This document shows positions 7,101 through 16,600 of a DNA stretch of 20,840 nucleotides, one piece after another. The notes under the pieces were generated by a model. That model had not been told where the DNA came from. It saw only the letters and a program-made list of their open reading frames with translations, and did not search any database. Every line of letters starts with the position of its first letter. Position 1 is the stretch's first letter. This DNA is from an uncultured Selenomonadales bacterium. Lineage in GTDB: Bacteria > Bacillota > Negativicutes > Selenomonadales > Selenomonadaceae. The stretch is from contig CALDHY010000013.1 in assembly GCA_937901445.1 (NCBI GenBank), positions 1 through 20,840 of the forward strand, read 5' to 3'. The translations under genes were made by a program, and so were the position numbers.

Positions 7101-7582
7101 TGCACAGCGTTATGCAACATTTAAACTTTAGCGGCGATTTAACTCGCGCAGGAATTATAAAGCAGATTGACGAATTAATTAACTTTCAGATTATCAGCCC
7201 TGAACACGCGGAAACTATCAAACGTCGCGCAGATTCCATTTCAAAATTTTTCAGCAGCGATATTGGCAAAAAAGCCGTCATCGCGCAGGAATTGTATCGA
7301 GAATTGCCGTTCAGTTATTTTGTTGACGCCAAAAGTACAAAGATTTTTGACAGCAACGATAAAATTTTGATTCAAGGAATTATTGATTTACTTTTTAAAT
7401 TTGACGGCAAATGGTTTCTTGTCGATTATAAAACTGACAGAGATAACACGGACGAATATTTCAGGCAAGAATATAATGAACAAATCCGCTACTATGTACA
7501 GGCGATTGAATCTGTTGCAAATATAAAAGTTGACGCGCAGTACTTATATTTGCTCAGCGCGGGACGTTTTATAGTGGTATAG
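4166..7582 (+). CDS. addA: ATP-dependent helicase/nuclease AddA, double-strand break repair
   Basis: Subunit of AddAB, the Firmicute counterpart of RecBCD. It unwinds and degrades broken ends and loads RecA after Chi recognition. The 1138 residues carry an N-terminal UvrD-type helicase: Walker A AAGSGKT (23-29), TFTNAAAAEM (52-61), Walker B VDEYQDTN (398-405), GDVKQSIYRFR (425-435), NFRSRS (463-468), TIHKSKGLEF (773-782) and LYVAMTR (846-852). The C-terminal RecB-family nuclease keeps Glu1046 (ELPF), Asp1074 (GIID), and Asp1087 and Lys1089 (VDYKTD). All catalytic motifs are intact. A run GGGGGG (4155-4160), 5 nt before the ATG, is the only plausible ribosome binding site. The linker at about 897-929 is coded by short tandem repeats. 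The last four codons and stop lie in an octamer array. addB, normally adjacent upstream, is absent; brnTA is there instead. Confidence 0.95.
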   Translation: MNWTDQQQKAIDSRNKNLLVAAAAGSGKTAVLVERIVELLETIDIDKMLIVTFTNAAAAEMKNRIYKRINEKIAAAFTDEVENFERQNILLSGASIMTFHAFCLSVLRRHFAKINLDPRFREADEHELNILKQEVIEDLFETKYSENNAAFIKFTDEFGGSMQGDSELYKLIIKLHNFSQSRPYPQAWLNSLVELYENPATFKLDSGENWIDAVKNFALSQAEIQINYSKEKCNAAKNIAAVIFADKKLNIGIKATANDAQIFSEIAASFDDWDKLVAKLQLLEFVRLDGDKKLPADIQDVKEELKKIRDGYKETVKNLREKFITTATADIISEMKSLAESVRQLVQITIEFDNAFAAAKREKNIIDFADMEHLALKIFNENPAAAQTYRDKFKVIMVDEYQDTNGVQEEIISKIVGENNFFAVGDVKQSIYRFRNADPTIFLDKYKNYPALENCERIDLSTNFRSRSQILDAVNFVFKNIMTEENYEIDYDEAAQLNLGADFPAGTNTFDERAEFLIIGKSRKGLVESDENDDAPDYDKLEIEMQVIANKINSLRRAGYQVWDNTLNAYRPLEFRDIVILFRSIDRAAAQIVEVLQKNNIPAYAADKDGYFRAVEIQTILCLLKVLDNARQDIPLATVLISPIGGFSTEDLAKIRINDRNSDLFSLISGDDKYKTFLEKINRWREIARQVSVPELLNLIYRETGYYDYCAKFGRIAQANLRMLIDRAAAYEKTAFRGLSRFIQFIKRIKELGNDLAAARTLSESENVVRVMTIHKSKGLEFPVVFVAGLGKKFNMQDLKDTVIVHRDFGVGIFDTVENVRVPTFARKIISQKIKFEMLAEELRILYVAMTRAQEKLFLSGVGGSSSDKINCPLDWLLKLEVEKVFDVTEIDSVDLGSRQEAVGNSETEKKSLVPSPYPLVLAKRSEANIPAKISVTELKRRVNEDEEFDNIDSTRYIYRRPNFLQKKEITGAEFGSLMHSVMQHLNFSGDLTRAGIIKQIDELINFQIISPEHAETIKRRADSISKFFSSDIGKKAVIAQELYRELPFSYFVDAKSTKIFDSNDKILIQGIIDLLFKFDGKWFLVDYKTDRDNTDEYFRQEYNEQIRYYVQAIESVANIKVDAQYLYLLSAGRFIVV
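6855..6951. repeat. Composite short-period repeat tract inside the addA reading frame
   Basis: Three arrays lie in series: four heptamers near GCARTAG (6855-6882), five heptamers near CCYTAGT (6900-6934), and four pentamers near RYGAA (6932-6951). The middle array belongs to the same family as the intergenic arrays at 1393, 4104 and 20734. The tract is read in frame as a Ser/Pro/Lys-rich linker (about residues 897-929) between helicase motif VI and the nuclease domain. Confidence 0.8.
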
Positions 7583-7649
7583 TTAGATAGTGTTATAGTG
7601 TTATAGTAGTTAGCTATCACACTACCGCACTATCACACTATCACACTAC
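7570..7649. repeat. Inverted octamer array at the addA 3' end
   Basis: Five direct octamers near TATAGTGT (7570-7609) are followed, after a short centre, by four octamers of the complementary type, near CACACTAT (7618-7649). Arms 7588-7606 and 7630-7648 pair over 19 positions with two mismatches; other registers are possible. The array starts inside addA and supplies its stop codon. It ends just upstream of the ribosome binding site AAAGGAG (7654-7660) of the next gene. It could act as a terminator or as a leader structure, but no T-run follows. Confidence 0.75.
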
Positions 7650-7668
7650 AACGAAAGGAGTTTATTTT

Positions 7669-10600
7669 ATGGAAAATCTATTGTTTAATGTGCAACTGTT
7701 TGCTGATTCTGAACCGCCGGGCGGTGGCGGCGATTCAAGCTCGGTAAGTTGGAGCGGTGCAACTTCAATCACTTCAGCTACTGTTACAAGCGGGCAAACT
7801 TACACTTCAACTTCAGCTGACGAAAACGCCGTTCTAATTTCAACAACTGGCACTGTAACTTTGAACAACGCAACCGTAACAAAAAGCGGCGGCACTTCAG
7901 CAAGCGACAATTATTCTTTTTACGGGATAAATTCAGCCGTAATGTGTATGGGCGGCGGTACGACTTCGATTGTCGGCGGCACAATTACAACTTCAGCGGC
8001 GGGCGCAAACGGTACTTTTTCTTACGGCGCAAACAGCGGGCAAACTAACGCGACCGGCGACGGTACAACCGTTTATGTCAAAGACGTTACAATTACTACA
8101 AGCGCGCAGGGCAGCGGCGGTATTATGACAACTTACGGCGGTACAACCGTTGCAGAAAATTTAACAATTACAACTGAAGGCGGCTCCTCTGCTCCAATTC
8201 GCACGGATCGTGGCGGCGGCTGGGTTACAGTTACGGGCGGCAGTTATACTTCAAACGGCTTGGGCTCTCCTGCAATTTATTCAACTGCAGAAATTACCGT
8301 TAATGACGCTACTTTGACTTCAAATCAATCTGAAGGCGTTTGCATTGAAGGCGCAGGCTCAATCGCCCTTTCAAATTGTACCTTGACTGCAAACAATACG
8401 GCTACAAACGGCAACGCTACTTTTTACGATACGATTATGATTTATCAAAGTCAAAGCGGCGACGCTTCCGACGGTACAAGCGAATTTTCTATGACGGGCG
8501 GCACTCTCAACAGTCAAAGCGGGCACGTTTTCCACGTTACAAATACAACCGCCACCATCAATCTTGACGGCGTAACTATCAACAATTCCGACGACGAAGG
8601 AATTTTACTTTCAGTTTGTGACGACGGCTGGAGCGGCGCAGATAATATCGCTACTCTTAACGCAAGCAATCAAACTTTGACGGGCGATATTTTGGTTGGC
8701 AGTGATTCAACTTTGACGCTTAATCTTGAAAATTCTACTTTCACGGGGAATATTTCAGGCGAAATTACAAATGCAAGCGGCGACACTGTTTCAACTACTG
8801 TTGGTACTGTCAATGTTACGCTTGATGATGATTCTAAATGGTATTTGACCGGCGATACTTACATTTCAACTTTCAGCGGCGACGCGGCTAATGTCATTAA
8901 TAACGGTTTTACTCTTTATAAAAATGCCGTTGCAGTTGACGGCACTACAGATTCAGGAGATGACAGTATGAATACTAATGAATATCAGGTTGTCGGCGGA
9001 ATAAGATATACTGCGCTTGAAGACAACACCGTTTTACAAACAAGCAACGATACTGTAACGGGAATTACAAGCGGTAAAGTTGTTGCAACGATTGACGGCG
9101 CGTCAACCACTCCAAATATTACAATCGACGGCTCAACTGCATTTACTTTTACAAATACCGTTGACAGCAGCGGTTATATGAATTTTGAATTTGGCGGCGG
9201 CAATTTTCAAATTGGGGATATGTCGTTTCATTACGTTTCCGGCGATATAACTTACACTGCTAACAGCATGACTTTTTCTTCAAGCAACCCGCCTGTTTTC
9301 TCTATGACGGGCGATTATAGCTCTTTGATGGGGACTCTTAATTTGTCTCTTCCGAATGATATTACAGTTCCCATTGAAAATGGAATTATGACGTTTAATT
9401 TGACCGGTACTTCAACTGCAACGCTTAGCGGCGGGCTTGCAAGCGGTTCAATGTCTTTTGAAGGTGAGGCTGAATACGATACAAACAATAAAACTCTTAT
9501 ATTGACTAAAGACGCACATTTTAATATTGACGCAACCGCTTTAATTTATTCCATTGATTTTGACTTGGTGGCGGCTGAAGATACAACGCTTGCCTTTGAC
9601 GACGGCAATTTTATTATTCAAGACGGCGGCTCGGTTGAAATTACCGGCGATACTTTTGTTAGCAACGGCACTTTTGCAGTTAGCGGCGGCAATTTGAGTT
9701 TTGATTATGAAAGTGCATTAAGCACCGGTTCAACTTTCGGTACTGTAACTACACTTACACTTGACGCGGGCGCAGTGCTTACATTTACGGCTGACGGCTT
9801 GACAAATTCTGTTACTGTTACTGCCGGCAGTTCCAATGACGCGGTAATTACAATGCAATCTGACAGATTTTTGGTAACAAGCGGCTCTGACAGCTACGAA
9901 GTACTTTTCAGCGGAAGCGGCGATACTGCGCTTAACATTACAAATTCTGATTCAAATACTTTAATAACTGCTACTTCATTAAATGACACGATTAACAACA
10001 CCGCTTCAAATGTAACGATTGATGCAAGCGAAGGCGACGATTCTATCAATAACAATACACAAGGCAGATATGTAAGTATAGACGCGGGCGCGGGCAACGA
10101 TTCAATCACAAATGCTGCCAACTGCCGATATGTAACGATAGACGGCGGCGATGATGACGATTATATAGAAAATAGTTCGCAAAACGTTTCTATCAATGGC
10201 GGCGCGGGTAATGACACGATTTATAGCAGTAACAGTAACAACACGATTGACGCGGGCGCGGGCAATAACATTATCAGTCTTTCAAGCGGCAGCGGTAATG
10301 TTATCATAAGTAGCGGCAACGATACGCTTTACAATTATTCTTCAAGTAGAGGAACTATTCAAGCCGAAATTTCAAGCTCGACTGTTGAGGGCGATAACGT
10401 AATTTTAACAACTGCTGATGGTACTTTAACAATCGTTGACGGCAAGGACGCAACTTTGAATCTTAACGGCACTGAATCCGTTATCAGCGGCGATACAGGC
10501 GACGAAGTTTGCAAAATTGGCGACGTTACCTATACAAGCTTACAAGACGCCGCAGACGCCGCCTCTTCCGGCGATACAATTACCCTTTCAAAAAATATTA

Positions 10601-13600
10601 CACTTACTGAAACTTTAGATTTCGGCGAGGCGTCAGTAACTTTAGATTTAAATGGCTATACAATCAGCGGCGAAGTTACACAAAACGGCTTGATTAATAT
10701 TGGAGCAAGTCCTACTGTAACAATTACCGGCGGTACTGTTACAAATAACGGCAGTATGACAATTCACGTTAAAGGAAATTTGGTTGTTGAAGACGCCACA
10801 ATTACAAGCAATATTGCAGATGATGGCACATATGAGGCGGCAATTTATAATTACGGAAATGTAACCGTGACAAATTCTTCAGTTTCCTATTTTGTAAATG
10901 AAGGCGATTCTTTCACTTTCACGGGAACAAGCGGCAACGATTCAATTAACGGCACGGGAAATAATATAACCGTAATTGCAAGCGCGGGCAATGATACAAT
11001 TTCTGAAATACCTGCTGACATTCAAGCAACCGTTACAAGTTCAACCGTTTCAGGCGATGACGTAGTTTTAACCACTGCTGACGGTACAATTACAATCCTT
11101 GACGCTAAGGGCGAAACTTTAAATCTTAACGGCGTTGAAACTGTTTTCAGTGATTCAACTGCTGAAGAACCGCTTAATATTTCCAACACGGATTCAAACA
11201 CTCTGATAACCGCCACTTCATTAAATGACACAATTAACAATTCGGCGGCAAATGTTACTATTGACGCGGGCGCAGGTACTGATTCAATAACCAACAGCGG
11301 CGAAAGTGTATCAATCAGCGCGGGGGCAGATAATGACACAATCAATAACAGCGGCGCAAATGTAACTGTTGACGCGGGCGACGGCGATAATTCGGTTGTC
11401 TATGCTTACACTGAAAACGGCTCGATTAACGCAGGCAGCGGCGACGATACAATAACGGCGATTGAGGCGGCTAATGTTTATATCAACGCGGGCAGTGGCG
11501 ATAACTACGTTTTCAACGGCTTTGTTTACAATGACGCAAGCAATAATTTAGTTGACAAAGAACAAGAAGCAGCCGATACAAGTTCAACCATTATAAGCGG
11601 CGCGGGTAATGATGTTATTGTTAATCAGGGAATTTATAACGGCTCGATTAACGCGGGCAACGGCGATAATGTTGTAAGCATTTATCACAGTTACAAAAAC
11701 ACAATTACAACCGGCACGGGCGATGATACAGTTGACATTGCGCGCGGCGGCTCTTTAGGCGTTTATACCGGCGGCGGCGATGATTCAATAATTGGACATT
11801 TGGCAACTATTCAAACAACTGATTTTGACAACTGGGCGTTTGGCGGTTATGCAACGATTGACGCAGGCGCGGGCGATGATTATATTGCTCCACTTTACAG
11901 CGATAATTCGTCAATTTATGGCGGCGCAGGTAATGACACAATCATTAACAACGGCGCAAATACCACGATAAACGGCGGCGCAGGTAATGACTATATCGAA
12001 CTTACCGACGATTCAACCGGCGAATATGAAGCGCAAGTTATTATTGCAAGCGCGGGCGATGATACGCTTGTTGGTGCAACTTCCAACACTTCAATTCAAG
12101 GCAGTTTCACGGCGGCAACTGTTGACGGCTCCGACGTTGTTTTGACAACTTCAAGCGGCACTTTGACAATTAAAGACAGCGCGGGCGAAACTTTGAACAT
12201 TAACGGTGCTGAAAGCGTTATCAGCGGCGAAACTGACACTACAAATACTCTTGCCGCTTACCTTGCAGATTTTGCACTTCATAAAACAAGCGCGGGTTAT
12301 CCGCAAATGGCGGCTCTTGCTTTTCATCCCACTGAAGCAAACCCTGACGCGCCTACCAATTATTATTCCAGTGAAACTTGGACTGCCACTTCAGCTGACG
12401 ATTTAGCACTTTCTGCCGTTCACTATTCGCCTGAAAATCCTACCGGTAAATGGGTTATTCTTGTTCACGGCTACGGCAAAGTTGGCGCGGCTATGAATGA
12501 TTTTGCCGCTCCGTACCTCGCGCAGGGCGTAGACGTTTTAATAGTTGACCAACGCGCCGCCGGTAATTCAGAAGGCGAATGGTTGACAATGGGCGTTGCT
12601 GAAAGTGCTGATTTAGCTGTTTGGACGCAGGAAATTTCAAAAACTAATTCAAACGCACAAATTACACTGCACGGCGTATCAATGGGCGCGGCTACAGTTA
12701 TGCTCGGAGCGGCTCTTTCTCAAATTACCAACGTTACAGGAATTATCGAAGATTGCGGCTACAGCGATATTTCCGCAGTTTTTAATACTGTATTGAGTGC
12801 TTACGGCGCGGCTTTTGGTATTACCGGCGATGTTACAGAATTGATTGAAGATACTTTTGAAGTCGGCGAAAGTTTAACCGGTTACGATGTTGCACAAGCT
12901 ACCCCGCTTGACGTTATCGCGCAGGTTACTGTTCCTTCTCTTTTCATTCACGGCGCAGATGATCCTGTTATTCCTGTTTCTGTTGCAAACGAACTTTACA
13001 ATACAAGCGGCTCTGTTGATAAAACTTTAGTAACAATTTCCGGCGCAGGACACGCTGAAAGCGGCGAAACTGATTCTGAAACTTATTTTGCCGCAGTTAC
13101 AACTTTGCTTGAAGATTCAACTGAAGAAATTGGCGCGGATATTAATTCAACTGTTGACAATAAATTAATTCGCGGCACAATTTACGATGATACAATTTCT
13201 GCAACCGGCGAAAATGTTTCTATCGACGGTATTTCAGGCAACGATACAATTTCTTATTCTGCAACGGCTGATATTTTATTTGACGCTGAACAAGTTACAG
13301 TTGACGGCGATAATGTTGTTTTGACAAACGGCGATAATTCAGTTACAATTCTTGACGCCAAAGATAAAACCATTATTCTTAACGGCGTTGAAACTGTTAT
13401 CAGCGGTGAAGTTGTTCCGCTTGAAATTTCCAATGACAAGAAATCTACTTTAATTACTGCTACTTCATTGGACGATACAATTACCAACACCGGTAAAAAA
13501 GTTACGATTGACAGCGGCGCGGGCAATGACTCAATTACAAACAGCGGTAATAAAGTTTCCATTGTTGCAAGCACAGGTAATGATACTGTCAACAACACCG

Positions 13601-16600
13601 GCAATAATGTAACTGTCAACGCGGGCGACGGCGATAATACCGTTGAATATACCGGCACTTCAAGGGGCTCCATTGTTGCAGGCGGGGGCAATGATTCAAT
13701 TACTGCGATTGATTCGGATAACATTTCAATCAATACCGGCGACGGCGATAACTACGTTTTAAATGCTTTTGCTTACTATGATTCAGAGGGTAATTTTGTT
13801 GCCAAAAACGATAACCCCAATAAATCCACAAAATCTACTGTTATTGGCGGCAGCGGCAATGATACAATCACCAATCAAGGAATAAACAACGGCAAGATTG
13901 ACGCGGGCGAAGGCGATAATTATATAGAACTTTACCACAGCTACAGCAACACTGTCACTACCGGCGCGGGCGCAGATTCTGTTATTGTTTCCAAAGGCAG
14001 CAGCATTAATGTTTATACCGGCGAAGGCGACGATTCCATTATTGGGCGTTTAGGCGAAATTGAAGATGACGACTGGTCTTTTGGCGGCTATGCAACCATT
14101 GACGCGGGCGCAGGCGATGATTATATTGCTCCGCTTTACAGTGATAATTCGTCAATCTTTGGCGGCGCGGGTAATGACACAATCATTATTAACGGTGAAA
14201 ATACCACCATTAACGGCGGCGACGGCAATGATTATATTGAACTTACCGACGATTCAACCGGCGAATATGAAGCGGCTGTAGTTGTTGCAAGCGCGGGCAA
14301 TGATACAGTTGTAAATTACAGCTCTGTTGTTACTTTGCAGGGCGAATTTACAACGTCCTTTTACAGTGGCAATGACGTAATTTTGAAAACTTCAACCGGC
14401 TATTTAACTGTCATTGATGGTAAAGACGCCACTTTAAATATTAATGGAACAGAAAGTGTTATAGGAGGAGATAACGCAATGGAAGTTATTACAATTAATG
14501 GCATTATCTACACGATAGGCGACGGCGCAGAATTAACTTACGATACTGAAGGCAACGTTACGGGAATTGCAAGCGGCACTGTTACGGCTGAACTTGCAGA
14601 CACCGGAACTTCGCCCGTTATTACATTGGACGGCACAACGGCATTTGATTTTACTGCAACGGCTGAAGACGGCGCGCTCAAAATGCAAGTCGGCAACGAT
14701 TCAATCAGCTACACTTCCGGCAATGTTACTTATACTGCAGACGATATTACTTTTGAAGAAAGCACTGCTGAAGCTACGGCGTCAATTTCAATTAATGACG
14801 ATACTGATATTGAGCTTACAATTCCTGCAAGCGGCGGCACAATTTCAATTACTGACGGCGAAATTTCACTTGCCGCAGGATTCGCCTTAACCAAAACTTT
14901 TGACAGTGGAAATATCGTTACAGTTACTGCAAATGTTGACGATTACGGCGAAATTAAAATTAATGACGACGGCAGCATTTCTGTCACGCCCGAAAGTACG
15001 GACGCGGTTACTGTTGCTGAAACTTTCACTTTCGGTGCCGTGTACAATTTCAACAATATTACAGGTACTTTAAATATTTCTGATAACGTGATTGCTGTTG
15101 ATGAAGGCACTGCTTCCGGCAATTTAAGTGTATTTGGCAATGAAAGTACCCTTGCGTTTACTGCTGTTGACGGCTCCGGCTCTGCTACTGTTGGCGGTCG
15201 CCAATCGACTTATGCAGCTGAAGACGGCGCAACCTTCACTGTACAAAATGAAGATAATGTTATGACAATTAACGGCGGCGGCTCCATTATTAGTCAACTT
15301 GTAAGCGGGGCGCATGCAATTTCTCTTGACGCCGGAATTAATCTTACTTCAGTTTCAGATTTTAAATTTGTTCTTACCGATATTGGCACTTATACTTTGA
15401 ATGGTAATACCGTTACAACCGAAAAAGAAAATGTTGAAGTTTATCTGCCGAATGGCGATACAATTATTTTTGAATTGGCAGACGATCGCACTTTAACCAT
15501 TACGCCGAACACTGAAGACAGCGGCACAATCACTGTTGACGAAAACGGCGGCGTAACCCTTGCCCCGACTGCAACTGATTCAATGAATGTACTTTTAGAC
15601 GTAGGAAATGATGTAATTCACAATTACACAAGCATTGACAGCTCATTGACTTTCAGCGGTAACTACGTTATTTTCAACGGCGATACAAGCATTGCAGGTA
15701 ATGTACTTGTCAACAATGAAGAAAGACCTTTCCATTATGAAGTTGAAGGCGAAACTGCAAGTTTGGAACTTACCTCAAACGGCAATATCATTTCTTGCAC
15801 AGACGGCACAACTTTAACCGGCGAAGTCAACAACGCGGGCAGTGTCATAATTACAGGTGAAGGCTCTGTAAGCATTGAAGTTGACGACAGCAGAACTTAT
15901 CATAACGCTTATTTGTCTGAAGATATAACTATGACTTCGGCGGCGGAAGCATATCATTTCATTTTACCGACAGCCGCCACTTACAATGTAAACGGCTTAG
16001 AGCTTACTTCAACTGCAGAAAATACCACAATTTATCTTTCAAATCATGATACAGTTACTTTTGATACTGACGAGGATATAATTTTTGAAGGCTTGAATAT
16101 CAGCGGCTCTGTTACAATCAACGATTCAAATATTTTGCAAATCTCCGAAGGCAACAGTGCTACCATTAACGGCATTACTTACACGGCTATTGACGGCGAC
16201 GCTCAACTTTCCTTTGCCGATTCCAATATTACCTCCATTACTTCCGGCAAAGTTTCTGCCGCTTTTAACGATGCTGTTGTTATCTTTGATTCTACTGACG
16301 CTCCATTTGACTTCAGCCTTGAAACTAACGGCGATAATTTAGTAGCTACAGTCAATGATATTAGTTTTGAGTATTCTTCCGGCACTACCACTTATACTGC
16401 CGAAAATGTCATTTGGGGCGCGGGTGCCGAATTTTCTTTCACTGATTCAGATATTTCACTTTCGGCTAACAGCGACAGTTCATTTGCTTTAAGTACTGTT
16501 GACGGCGGTATTTCTTTTGTTGCCAATGATTCAGATAATTCCCTTGCCTACACTGTTACCAACGGCTCGGACACTTATTCGGCAGATTTAAATTTCAGCG

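Noticed and set aside
7669..7707. N-terminus LFNVQLFAD resembles the NLQLFAE start of many HK97-type phage capsid proteins.
   Set aside because: Only about eight residues match and the rest of the protein is RTX-like; no phage genes surround it. I treat it as a tag of its own.
13254..13733. Minus-strand open frame of 159 codons inside the giant gene.
   Set aside because: It is an effect of repetitive Thr/Asn/Gly codons on the opposite strand; it has low-complexity Leu/Ser/Pro content, and no ribosome site or family match is evident.
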